From Rutidosis leptorrhynchoides (lineage: Eukaryota; Streptophyta; Magnoliopsida; Asterales; Asteraceae), in the NCBI RefSeq assembly GCF_046630445.1, contig NC_092339.1, positions 60,261,001 to 60,325,000 of the forward strand: DNA of 64,000 nucleotides, in the 5' to 3' direction. A program made the position numbers and the translations under genes. A model generated the notes under the pieces. It was not told the DNA's origin, made no database searches, and saw only the letters and a list, made by a program, of their open reading frames with translations. Positions 36,881 to 47,885 of this stretch are shown piece by piece. Position 1 is the first letter of the stretch. Each line of letters opens with the position of its first letter.

Positions 36881-37471
36881 AAGACATGACCTTGTGCCAG
36901 ACCGAAAAAGTATAGGGTGATCTTTGCTATTGCTCCTACGAAGGATAGTAATTGCATCCGACACGATGTAGACCATAATCAAAAGCAAGTCATTAGACAT
37001 TGCCTTAACAGTTGCTTGTTCAACGCTTTCCTTTACAACCGGATGGTAGTTTACCAAAAGGTAATATACGGAGCTAGTATACTGGACGTGTTGCTTTCCT
37101 AATACAAGGTTAGCAAGTGGGTGACACAAAACCATAAGTTTTGAGCTAAAATTCTCAAATCTGAAACCCGCAAAACCCACAAAAACATTTTGCAAACACC
37201 GGTGAAGGGTTATTCCGGAAAACTTATCTAGGGTAAAAGCTAGATTGAATTTTCAAAAGATCAAATGTTTTCATAAAGATCCAATTTCCTAAAGGATCTA
37301 AATTTTCATAGTCATTTGGGACTGTAAACCACAATGTTACTATCATTGTTCATACCGCCGTATCAAAATCACTGATGTACAAAGTGTGAAGAATGAAGAA
37401 GTGATTCTAGTAAAGTTATATTCAAGTTCTATATTGCTTGAGGACAAGCAACGCTCAAGTGTGGGAATATT
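36881..37471 (+). mobile_element. Ath-3 3' internal region, right part
   Basis: Continues the Athila 3' region interrupted at 15639, joined by AAGAC. It matches Ath-2 33005-33591 at roughly 93% by eye and ends in the polypurine-like AAGTGTGGGAATAT before the LTR. Confidence 0.85.
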
Positions 37472-38065
37472 TGATAATGCTAAAAACGAACATATATTTC
37501 ATTGCATTATCCTTCAAGAAAGACAAGCTTTTAGTTGCAATTGTTCTATTTACAAGTAATATTCGTTTAAATAATAAAAGGTGAAGACAAAAGACAGATT
37601 CGACGATTTGAAGACGCAAACGACCAAAAAGCTCAAAAGTACAAAGTACAATCTAAGTGGTTCAAATCGTTGATGAGAAACTTCTAAAAATTACAAGAGT
37701 ACAAGTCGTGGAACGCAAAGTACAAGATATTAAATTATACGAAAAGGCGTTCGAAAATCCGAAACCAAGACATGAACCAACTATCAATGTACGACTCAAC
37801 GGACCTGAAATTACAAGTCAACTATGCACAAGAATATAATATAATATATAATTAATTATATATATATATATATATTATATTATAAAATATTAAGCAGCCC
37901 ACGTTTTGGAATCAAGTGATGAGCTGGAAACCAAAGCTCCGCAGTCGCGGAGCTGTGAGGAGAAAAACCTCCGCAGTCGCGGAGCACACAGTATTCAAAT
38001 TGGCCTATAAAAGGCCAAGCATTCTACCAAACTCCTCACCCCTTTTTCCTCTTTCTATCTACAAA

Positions 38066-38155
<90 letters not shown>

Positions 38156-39420
38156 AATTTTAATTTTAATTTTAATTTTAATTTAAGTTTAATAATAATA
38201 AGGTTATAGTAGCGAATGTTTTAAGTTTGTAAGTCGAAACTCTGTCCGTGTAACACTACGCGATTAATACTCATTGTAAGTTATGTTCAACCTTTTTAAA
38301 TTAATGTATCGTAGCTAAGTTATTATTATGCTTATTTAAGCCGAAGTAATCGTGATGTTGGACTAAATATTCAAGATGGGGTTATTGGCCTTTAGACCAT
38401 AATTGGGGTTTGGATAAAAGACCGACACTTGTGATAATTGGACTATGAGCTATTAATGGGCTTTATATTTAATTAGCTAAATGATATCTTGTTAATTTGA
38501 CGTATCTATATATAACCACATACGCTTGACTGGGTACGGTGGTCGGGATATTTATAAATATGAATAATTGTTCATTTGACCGGATACGGGAATGGATTAA
38601 TAGTCAATGGACTCATTAAAACAGGGGTGGATTACATTCAAGGGTAATTGGTGTAATTGTTAACAAAGTATTAAAACCTTGGATTACACGCAGTCGATAA
38701 CCTGGTGTATTCATTAAACGAAGTATTAAGACCTTGTTACAGTTTGAATCCCCAATTAGTTGGAATATTTGACTTCGGGTATAAGGTTAATTTGGCGAAG
38801 ACTCTCGCACTTTATAATTATGACCGATGGACTATTATGGACAAAACCAGATGGACATATCGAATAATCCAGGACAAAGGACAATTAACCCTTGGTAATA
38901 AATTAAAATCAACACGTCAAACATCATGATTACGGAAGTCTAAATAAGCATAATTCCTTTATTTTATATCTCATCGCACTTTTATTTACTGTCATTTTAT
39001 TTATCGTACTTTAAATTATTACACTTTTAATTATCGTACTTTTATTTTATCGCACTTTTATTTATAGTCATTTACTTTACGCTTTAAATTATGTTATATT
39101 TAATATTTTGCATTAGGACTTAAAATCGACAAACCGGTCATTAAACGGTAAAACCCCTTTTATAATAATAATAATACTATATACATACAAATATAGTTAA
39201 TAAAAATATAGCATTAAACTCAGCTAGTTCCCTGTGGAATGAACCGAACTTATTAAAAACTACACTACTCTACGATTAGGTACACTACCTATAAGTGTTG
39301 TAGCAAGGTTTAGGTATATCCATTCTATAAATAAATAAATAACTTGTGTAAATTGTATCGTATTTAATAGTATTTCGTAATAAAAATAATAGTATTTCAT
39401 ACTACCCCTCGCACACATCA
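37472..39420 (+). repeat. Ath-3 3' LTR (1949 bp)
   Basis: Starts TGATAATGCTAAAAAC and ends CGCACACATCA. It is homologous to the Ath-1 and Ath-2 LTRs. The terminal inverted repeat has one mismatch. At the palindrome-pair position it carries a different inverted repeat, CTCCGCAGTCGCGGAG, twice (37937-37952 and 37969-37984). The TATA box at 38006 sits in a 7-bp inverted repeat, and a TA tract follows at 38068-38150. Confidence 0.9.
37935..37984. repeat. exchanged inverted-repeat pair in the Ath-3 LTR
   Basis: Two identical 16-bp units, CTCCGC-AGTC-GCGGAG (6-bp arms, 8 bp in the first copy, 4-base loop), lie at 37937 and 37969 at 32-bp pitch. Both flanks align with the other Athila LTRs, so only the paired units differ. 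Confidence 0.9.
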
Positions 39421-39895
39421 CCTAACAAGGACAATGTTGCGTCCGACCACTTTGTATAACCCTAGCAGTAAAGTCTCCAAATCGACACACTTGCTGATTT
39501 ATTTTAGAAGTTGTAGTCCAGACCAGTTGTAGGGTGACGAAAACTCTTGAAAAGTCATTTCTAACATCGAATGGAAATCTACCAGGCCTCAACATCAAAC
39601 AGGGAAACTGGTAGTCAGAATTATCTCGATGAGGGAGATCTGTCTCGTCAAATAGGGAGCGCACCATGATACTCAAATCTGTGATTGATCAGATCCCCAG
39701 TTGGATAACCTCCGGAGAGGTAAGATATCAGCTTTTAAGACTGATGAACCTCAATCTTTATGATCGATTTAACAGATTAGACGATCACCTCATGATTGTC
39801 GATGATATCTGGACGTAATGTGTATCCTCCTAAGCACATTATTTTGTTACCGAAATCTTGCGATGTTAGGTACTGTTAGAGGCATTGGCTTGACC
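39421..39895 (+). mobile_element. diverged Athila 3'-region fragment, plus strand
   Basis: Shows lower but clear similarity, in plus orientation, to 15120-15500: CCAGACCAGTTGTAG, TCAACATCAAACAGGG, GATCAGATCCCCAG and CAGCTTTTAAGACTGATG. It is adjacent to the Ath-3 LTR end and runs head-on into the minus-strand Ath-4 gene. The right edge is approximate. Confidence 0.6.
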
Positions 39896-41157
39896 AATCA
39901 TGGGGTAGCCCGTATGGTTCGCTTGTTTCATCTTCACGGTTCATGGCTCCACCACATGTGATCATTATGTGATCGCTGATCCTGCTGAAACGCATTAAAA
40001 TTACTTGACATGGCAATCTGAACATTATCGATCCGCGATACTAAACTGTTCCAAACCTCTTCAGAAACCGACCAAGGTTGCCCACTACCTGTGACATACG
40101 GCTCATCCGACTCTGAACCAAAACACTCGTGAATTCGAGCAGCAACTTCCTATCATCATGGCACGTACCACTGCCACTCTCCTCCCCCTGAAGAGATGGT
40201 TCAACATACTCAACTAGCATTGACCGATTCGAATTCCCCATTAAAATTTTTGCATTAAGATAAAATTGAACCCCAAAAGGTTTCATCGAATCTCGAGCTA
40301 ATTTGCAGCGACTGAAATTGATATTAAAGAATCGCGCGATTTTTGTTACATAATGACCACCCAAAAGTGGTTTAGAACATTGCTTTTCTAGTGCATGCTT
40401 ATGAAAATATTCACCAACAAAATTCGCCAAATCCACAAACGCATCATGCTCAATGTGATAGATATACCACAAATTGTGAGTCGTCACTTTATCATACCCA
40501 TTCACTCTTGCACAAAACGTGCACCCCAAAAACCTTTGAATCAATCTCGCATCTTTATCTCGGATATCTGACGCCTTCGATTCACTTGACACAAATGGAT
40601 TTCTACCACTAAGTTGATACCAGTATTAATGCACATTAAAGACTTCGGCACCATAAAACTTAGTCTCACTCAAATACTGCCTTAAAATGAAATCATCCAT
40701 GTCGGGGTGTAAATCCAATGCTCGAGAAAGATCCATCCTACTCATTTCCCGTTCCTCTCCTCTTAACTGGGACTGTAAGAAACTCACATCCGTAGCCGCA
40801 CGACGAGGATTAAAAGTCACCGTGGAAAAGAATTCCCACACCAACTCATCGTAGATCTCATCCGTACAAGTGAAAGCTTGCTCCCATGCGTGAATAAAAT
40901 GATTGCCCGGTTGTTTTACGCATGTGAGCATATTTTGGTAATGACTCTTTAAGTGTCTTCCCGCTTGTGCTAGTATGGACCTGTCCAAATACCAAGTACC
41001 AGTAATCGAGCGCTTTCTTATCCATTCAAACATGTCAGCATACTCGTCATTATCTCGCAAACACTTGCAACCAATTCTCAGGATTTGTTCGAATTTCTTC
41101 AAGCCTGTCTTGTTCCCTTTGTTGAGCAACCGTCAAACGAGGCGCGTTTCTTTGCCT
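39896..41157 (-). pseudogene. Ath-4 env-position gene, exon 2, frameshifted
   Basis: Open pieces on the minus strand are 41129-40626 (EYADMFEWIRKRSITGTWYL, YDELVWEFFSTVTFNP, LRGEEREMSRMDLSRALDL) and 40592-40041 (DARLIQRFLGCTFCARVNGY, VTTHNLWYIYHIEHD, LANFVGEYFHKHALEK, GGHYVTKIARFFNI). Exon 2 starts at 41157 with RQRNAPRLTVAQQREQDRLE in another frame that closes near 41060, so at least one frameshift is present. The pattern EFFSTVTF, then LRGEEREMS, then RLIQRFLG resembles the large post-pol ORF of Athila elements. No membrane helix is evident. The corresponding Ath-1 gene (1485-3007) is recognisable mainly by RFLxxxxxxR and the following DL block. Confidence 0.65.
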
Positions 41158-41983
41158 CTGTAATCAAAAACACCAAACAAACAACAAATGCAAACATGTC
41201 CATTAGCATTAGAGATTAGTTCTTGTTCAAATTTATCCGCATGTTGACCAAGACTACTTTTAAATAAGTTTCATTCAAAACAACCACATTTAAAAATCCA
41301 AACAATATCTCATGAAATCATGTTAAAGCATAAGTCAAACTTGGTCAACAAATCGCTACAAGCATTAATTTATTCATGCCCAACGCTTAAACCACATACA
41401 ATCCATCATGAAAAATACCAAATCGTCTTTCCAAATAATCAAACAATTAACATTCATTGATAGCATCTAAACATAAACTAAAAACACTTGAGCTAATCAA
41501 TATCATTGGAAAAATAATTTCAAAGCCAACATCAACAACTTCATTCCAAAAATCAACTAAACCCTAGCACAATTCATTATCACATCAATATCATGGCATT
41601 TACATTATATAAAAGCAATTTAACATGAGAATGCCCTTCAATTAAAACTAGAATCCTAATGACCCGGCCAAATAAACACACCCCGCACTTATCATTCAAG
41701 CGAATCATAGTTAACACAACTCCCTAACCAATTTCTCCTAAATAATCATCTCAAATTCGATTTTAAATTAATCATGAACCCTAGAATCAAACATATGTAT
41801 CAAAAACACAAAAAGATCATGAATTTTATACATACTAATCATATTCAACAAAAACCCATGACTAATTTAAGCATACAAGACCAAAATCCACAACCCCACA
41901 CTAATTTCAAACCTAATCCAAAATTAAATATCAATAGAGCATGTAATTAGGCAAGAAAAAGAGAAAGAATCATAAAATCAGAC
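41158..41983 (-). other. probable intron of the Ath-4 env-position gene
   Basis: On the minus strand the donor AGCAAG|GTCTGA is at 41984/41983 and the acceptor TGATTACAG|AGGCAA at 41158/41157. The 826 bp between are AT-rich and non-coding. The exon arrangement mirrors Ath-1. Confidence 0.5.
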
Positions 41984-41995
41984 CTTGCTAGTCAT
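41984..41995 (-). CDS. Ath-4 env-position gene, exon 1 (MTSK)
   Basis: Four codons end at the splice donor and continue in phase into an Arg-starting exon 2, as in Ath-1. The call depends on that parallel. Confidence 0.35.
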
Positions 41996-42205
41996 TGATT
42001 AGAGATTTGATGAAGAAAATAAGCAAAAATTCAAGGATGAATGATTAGGGTTTTGAGAGGATTTGAGATCGTGCTTGAGTTTGATAAGAGACGTGGGTTT
42101 TACAATCGGCAAAATACCCTAAATAATGTAAATTCCCGTCGAGTTTAGACATTGGGTCAGGTTTGACCCATTTACCCCTAAAAAACGATTTGGAATTGCC
42201 ATCAG

Positions 42206-42430
42206 GTGCGGCCCGCACCGCGGTTAAACTCGCCGCGCTGCGGCTTAATACACCAAAAACCCCTAAAAATTTTAAAACCCTCGACATGCAAGTATAGGGT
42301 TAACTCGCGCCGCGGGTAATCCTGCCACGCCGCGGCTTAAAACATGGAAAAACTTTTCAGAACATAAAAACTGTCGACATCATAAGCAAGCGCTAACCCG
42401 CGCCGCGGGCTCTGAGGCCGCGCCGCGGCT
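42206..42430. repeat. three CCGCGG-type palindrome pairs upstream of the Ath-4 env-position gene
   Basis: CCGCGG cores start at 42218 and 42238 (second CTGCGG), 42310 and 42330, and 42403 and 42423, each pair exactly 20 bp apart. In the last pair each member is a 13-bp inverted repeat (CCCGCG-C-CGCGGG at 42397-42409; GCCGCG-C-CGCGGC at 42417-42429). The location matches the palindrome pair of Ath-1 at 3830-3879. Confidence 0.85.
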
Positions 42431-42612
42431 TGTATCTGGCGAATTTTCCCTTTAAGAATCTTATTATTATGAACCAAAAACTCAGAATTTAGCACCTGCC
42501 AATGATCATATTTCAATTGCAAAACACAAAAATACAAATAAGTAAAATATACACAAAAATACAACAAACACGATTTTTATTTCCGAGTCGTTCACTCGAC
42601 TCGCCCCCCAAA

Positions 42613-43977
42613 TCAATCGTTTTTCGGATCGAAGTCGAGGTTAACCTCTTCTTCGATTTCTAGGGGACCATCCACATAGTGTTTGACCCGGTGTCCATTC
42701 ACTTTGAAACCTTCACCATTCGAATCAAACAATTCCACCGTACCATATGGGTACACCTTCCTAACCACGAACGGTCCCGACCAACGGGACTTAAGCTTCC
42801 CCGATGACAATTTGAAACGGAAATTATAAAGAAGGACACGGTTGCCTTCCTTAAATTCTTTCAGACCTTTGATCCGATTGTCATGCCACCTCTTCGTCTT
42901 TTCCTTATATATGAGTGAGTTTTCATAGGCATCGTGCCTCAACTCATCTAACTCATTTAATTGGGTTAACCTAAGGCGACCCGCCTCATGATAATCGAGA
43001 TTTCATGTCCTAAGATCCCAATGTGCTTTGTGCTCAATCTCCAACGGGAGATGACATGCTTTGCCATAGACCAAGCGAAAAGGAGTGGTCCCGATAGGAG
43101 TCTTGTGAGCGGTACGAAACGCCCACAATGCATCATCGAGTTTGTTGGACCATTCCTTTGGATTTGAACCAACGGCCTTTTCAAGAATACGTTTAAGAGT
43201 CCGATGGGTGTTTTCAACTTGCCCACTAGTTTACGGGTGATATGAGGTCGAAATCTTATGGATAACTCCATAACGTTTCAAAACCTTCTCCATTTGAGCA
43301 TTGCAAAAGTGGGTGCCCCTATCACTAATGAGAGCCTTTGGAGTACTAAAACGGGCAAAAAGCCCCATCAAGAACTTGATTACAACTCGTGCATCGTTAG
43401 TAGGGAGAGGTTTTGCCTCCGCCCCTTTAGACACGTAATCGATTGCAACGAGTATGTAAAGATAGTTATGGGATTTCGGAAACGGGCCCATGAAATCAAT
43501 ACCCCAAAAATCAAACACCTCGCATACTTGGATGCTATATTGAGGCATTTTGTCACGTTTGGTGATTTGTTCGGCCCGTTGACAAGCATCACATGAGGTA
43601 CAAACGGCGTGGGCATCCCTAAAAATACTAGACCAATAAAATCCGGCCTCATAAACCTTCTTCCCCATGATTTGAGGACCAAAATGCCCACCCGTTGGGC
43701 CACGATGGCATTCCAACATAATACGAGTGCATTCCGCACCGAAAATGCACCTTCGAATGACTCCATCCAGACAACAACGAAAAAGATAGGGGTCTTCCCA
43801 GAAATAGTGTTTAAGGTCACTGAAGAATTTCTTCCTCTTTTGATGTGACCACCCTTTCTCCAAGAATCCCCCAAAAAGATAATTAGCTATGTCCACATAT
43901 CATGGCTCGTCCACCTTGTCCATCTTCATGAGATACTTGTTGGGAAAATCATCATGAATACTCAACTCATGAAGGAC
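42613..43977 (-). pseudogene. Ath-4 integrase, in-frame stops
   Basis: One frame throughout, closed by stops near 43890 (a Trp codon lost), 43231 (TAA in HP*TSGQVE) and 43003. The zinc-binding part is HRGPTGGHFGPQIM through CTSCDACQRAEQ. The catalytic region has [24 protein letters not shown] and GQVE. The C-terminus has RVLLYNFRFKLSSGKLKSRW and [11 protein letters not shown], ending at 42613. No zinc-finger ORF homologue is obvious between this end and the palindrome pairs, unlike Ath-1 and Ath-2. Confidence 0.85.
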
Positions 43978-45133
43978 TTAGAGATTTGGATTCTCGAGTC
44001 TAGGCAAGTGGTCGGCCGCAAGATTTTCAGCACCCTTCTTATCCCGGATCTCGATATCGAATTCTTGCAAAAGCAAGATCCATCTAAGCAGTCGAGGTTT
44101 GGCATCTGGTTTGGCAAAAAGGTACTTTAGAGCAGAATGGTCCGTAAAAACAATAGTCTTAGACAAGACTAAGTAGGACTGAAACTTATCGAATGAAAAG
44201 ACCATCGCAAGGAGCTCTTTTTCAGTGGTAGTATAATTCAACTGTGCTCCTTGCAAGGTCTTGCGTGCATAATAGATGGGCCGAAAATGTTTCTCGACCC
44301 TTTGGCCCAAAACAGAGCCAACAGCAAAATCGGATGCATCACACATAAGCTCGAACGAATGGGACCAATTCGGAGCAATTATGATAGGTGCATTGATGAG
44401 TTCTCCTTAAGAAGTTCGAATGCCTTTTGGCACTCTTCGGAGAAGTTCCAAGGTGTGTCCTTTACGAGGAGTTGTATCATCGGGTTAGCGATTTTAGAAA
44501 AATCCTTAATGAACCGCCGGTAAAAACCGGCGTGCCCTAGAAAACTCCGAACACCCTTAACATCGGTGGGAGGTGGAAGTTTCTTAATAGCAATTACTTT
44601 TGCGGGATCCACCTCAATACCGTTCTTAGAAATTTTGTACCCGAGGACGATGCCCCCTTGTACCATGAAATGGCAATTTCCCAGTTGAGCACGAGATTAG
44701 ATTTCTCACAGCTTAACAACATCCGTTCTAAATTAAGAAGGCATGAATCGAAAGTGTCACCGAAGACCGAAAAGTCATCCTTGAACACCTCCATGCAATC
44801 TTCTATCATATCAAGGAATATGGCCATCATGCACCTTTGAAAAGTGGTCGGAGCGTTACAAAGGCCAAAGGGCATGCGACGGTATGAGAATGTGCCATAC
44901 GAGCACGTGAAAGTGATTTTCTCCTAGTCTTCGGGCGAGATAGGAATTTGGAAATATCCCGAAAAACCGTCAAGAAAACAATAAAAGCTGTTTCCCGCTA
45001 ACCTCTCTAGCAGTTGATCCATGAAAGGTAACAGGAAGTGGTCTTTGCGTGTGGCGTCGTTCAACCTTCGGTAGTTAATACAAACATGCCACCCCGTGAC
45101 TAATACCCTTGATGTCGTGAATTTTCCACGCAA
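43978..45133 (-). pseudogene. Ath-4 reverse transcriptase and RNase H, several frameshifts
   Basis: Pieces are 45133-44924 (VCINYRRLNDATRKDHFLL, then SGYFQIPISPED and a stop), 44875-44594 (MPFGLCNAPTTFQRCM, with FKDDFSVFGDTF in place of FMDD), 44666-44379 ([17 protein letters not shown]) and 44346-43978 (RNase [41 protein letters not shown]). One-base deletions near 44680 and 44400 separate the frames. The FxDD Asp pair is present. Confidence 0.85.
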
Positions 45134-45600
45134 TGGCCGGTTTATGGGCCTTTAGCATGGTTACAAGCTCAGTTTTCTGACCTGCAGTAAGAGAAGAATA
45201 AATAATTACCGGGAGCTTACATTCCTCCTGAAAATAAGCGTATTCCAAATGATCTGGAAGTAGCTTCAATTCTAACTCGGGAGGTTCTTCAATTGAAGAC
45301 TTGCTCCGGTAATCAGCATCACGATCGAGTTCTTTAAACTCCTCCTCAGTCGGCTCATAGCCGTTTACCATCAAGGTGGTTAAAATATCCACCTCCTCAA
45401 CCTTCAACTCTTCATCAATTTCAACCAATGAGCATTCTCCTAAACCCTGCAACTCTGGGAATTCCTGCAAAAACTCAGACTGGACATCCACAGTGTTAAG
45501 AAAATAACATGTATCATCAGTGTAGGCAGGGTATTTTAAAGCATGGTCGATTGAGAATGTTGCACTCAAGTCATCTATCCTAAGGGTCAAAAACCCAATT
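45075..45600 (-). pseudogene. Ath-4 protease C-terminus and linker, internally deleted
   Basis: Holds TDDTCYFLNTVDVQSEFLQE, LEYAYFQEECKLPVIIYSSL and AIAWKIHDIKGIS. It then jumps directly to the TGWHVCINYR block of reverse transcriptase, about 75 residues short of Ath-2. Upstream it is cut at about 45600 by the junction with Tek-2, so the protease active site and gag are absent. Confidence 0.8.
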
Positions 45601-46210
45601 TTGACATGGGACGAGTCTAAGACGGAATTTTTCAAAGAATACCGAACTTCGGCCGATCTTTCAAGGCTTTAGGACGATTTGCATTCTTTGAGGCAAGGGT
45701 CAATGGATTTGAACACTCTCAAGTCCGTTTTCTTACTAAAGACCCAATTTTGCCTGGAGTACGTCAGGAATGACCATATGTTGAAGGAAGACTTTTATCG
45801 AACCTTGAACGATAACTATCAAGAAAGAATTAGTAGGAACTCGGTGAAGACGTTTGATGAGTTGTTTGACATAGCTAAGGGTTTTGAGTCGCTTGCCCCA
45901 AAAAAGAGTGACTTCGCCTTTAGCAAGAGAAAGTTTGAAGCTACGAGTCATTCCAACAAGAAGAGTAAGGGCGCAACCGAGAGTGTCGGTAGTACAAAGA
46001 AGGGTGGTTTCGGTAGTTATGTCCCTACTTGCTACAATTGTGAAGTACGGGGACACTTGTCTCGGGATTGTACAAAGCCATCTTCAACAAACAGAATCAC
46101 TTGTTTTAATTGTCAAAAAGAAGGACACCGAAAGTCAGAGTGTCCCAATTTGCCGGGTGATCAAGTCAAGAGGTTAGAGAAGGCGGCGGGTAGGATAAAG
46201 GACGAAACTA
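45601..46210 (+). pseudogene. Tek-2 gag, 5'-truncated
   Basis: Begins inside gag at about the WDExKTEFFKEYRT segment. The longest ORF is 45679-46215, whose ATG is internal. Motifs are LRQGSMDLNTLK, FDELFDIAKGFESL and two zinc knuckles, CYNCEVRGHLSRDC and CFNCQKEGHRKSEC. It resembles the NA-1 gag at 53880-54940. The capsid N-terminus, leader, primer site and 5' LTR are missing. Confidence 0.85.
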
Positions 46211-46211
46211 C

Positions 46212-46565
46212 TTGATGACTAATGATGAAGCCAAACAATCCAATGAAGTTGTCTCAGGTACTTTCATGGTTAACTCTAAACCGGCAAGGATACTATTTGA
46301 TATCGGTGCTAATTTTTCGTTTGTGTCTCCACGATTTGTGTCTAATCTTAATAAACCGCTAGTTAAGTTAAGTCATCCGGTAGAAGTCAAAATAGCGGAT
46401 GGTAAGACGGTGCTAGGGGTTGATGTGTGTAAAGATTGTAATGTTGTGTTTGGTGTCGAAACCTTTAAAATCGATCTTATCCCGATGACTTTGAGTGAGT
46501 TAGATATCGTTGTTGGTAAGGATTGGCTCGATCGTTATAGAGCCGATATTGCATGCCATGAAAAG
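46212..46565 (+). pseudogene. Tek-2 protease, split by NA-1
   Basis: Contains RILFDIGANFSFVS (catalytic Asp-Ile-Gly-Ala), VEVKIADGKTV and DIVVGKDWLDRYRADIACHEK. The frame is broken by the NA-1 LTR at 46566. The missing residues resume in frame at 57770, once the AAAAG/AAAAT target duplication is counted once. Confidence 0.85.
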
Positions 46566-47325
46566 TGTAACGACCCAACCTGTTATCCAACCGAATACGC
46601 AAGATAATTTTTATTTATATATATATAGGAGGGTGCGCGGTGCGCAACCCTCATTGTGCGCGGCGCGCACAAAGCCAAAACAGTTCTATCTGAAATTTTC
46701 CATTTTCATTTAATGATCTCCCACTTCCCGACATTTTTAGACTAAACGCTTTTCACAACATATTATAATATGTAAAACTAACACGTTTCAATAATAAAAC
46801 AAGTTTTACGACACCGGGCCCACATCGGCTGTTTTACGACTTTCGTACAAAAATACAAGTTTCGACTACATGAGTTTAAGTTCCAAACACAACTACGAGT
46901 ATGATGTTTGGGGATAAACTACCCAATCCTAATTCGAAACCAAAAGTAATCCAAGCAAGCATCAAAAGGGAAATCATCTAATCCCGAGCATACCCTTGCC
47001 ACGTCCGCCTCCGAACCTAAAAATGTAAACAACGAGAGGGTAAGCTAATGCTTAGTGAATGCAATACTTATACGCATACATACATAATTCAATCACTTGC
47101 ATACACCTACATAAACAACACACGACATTAGCAATACATAATATCACGAAATCAATTGTCTAACAAGCCAACATCGATAACATAAAGGTCACATCCAAAT
47201 ATTAAGATAAAATATGAATACGTACAAACCACCGGTTAAATCACGATCACAAGGGAATAATCCCCTTTAAAAGCCACATATGTTCGTAACATCAAATAGT
47301 ACCAAGAATCCAATTCCATGAGTGG

Positions 47326-47885
47326 TATCGTCTCATCGAACTTCAAACCCACTCTTCATGCTTCATGTGGTATCGTCACATCGAACTTTAAGCCCACATA
47401 TGAGGTATCGCTATATCGAACTTTAAGCCCTCATCAAGCAATACAAAATTAGTATGTCATCGTCAATATCGAACTTAAATCCATACATGAGGTATCATCA
47501 CTATCGAACTTAAACCCTCATCAAACAAACAATCGTGGTATGGCATCGTCAATATTGAACTTTAAATCCATACATATGAGGTATCGTCACATCGAACTTA
47601 AACCCTCATCGAACAACGTAATAGTGGTATGGCATCGTCCCATTGAACTTTAAGTCCATATATATGAGGTATCGCCACATCGAATTTTAACCCTCGTCCC
47701 GCATCGAATAATACAATAGTAGTATGGGGTCGTCATCATCGAACTTTAAATCCATACATATGAGGTATCGCCGCATCGAACTTTAACCCTCGTCCCACAT
47801 CGATTAATACAATAGTAGTATTCATCATCGAACTTTAAATCCATACATATGAGGTATCGCCGCATCGAACTTAAACCCTCATCCC
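47326..47885. repeat. hairpin array with co-varying stems (NA-1 3' LTR)
   Basis: About ten units share a core close to GGTATCGTCACATCGAACTTTAA. Each core is bracketed by complementary arms that change between units: GAGTGG/CCACTC (47330/47349), ATGTGG/CCACAT (47365/47394), ATGAGG/CCTCAT (47400/47429), GTATG/CATAC (47452/47482) and ATGAGG/CCTCAT (47487/47516). The array is repeated in the other NA-1 LTR. Confidence 0.85.

Noticed and set aside
47326-47885. CRISPR-like array of repeats and spacers
   Set aside because: The variable parts are complementary arms around each core rather than unrelated spacers. The array lies in an LTR of a plant element, with no associated proteins.
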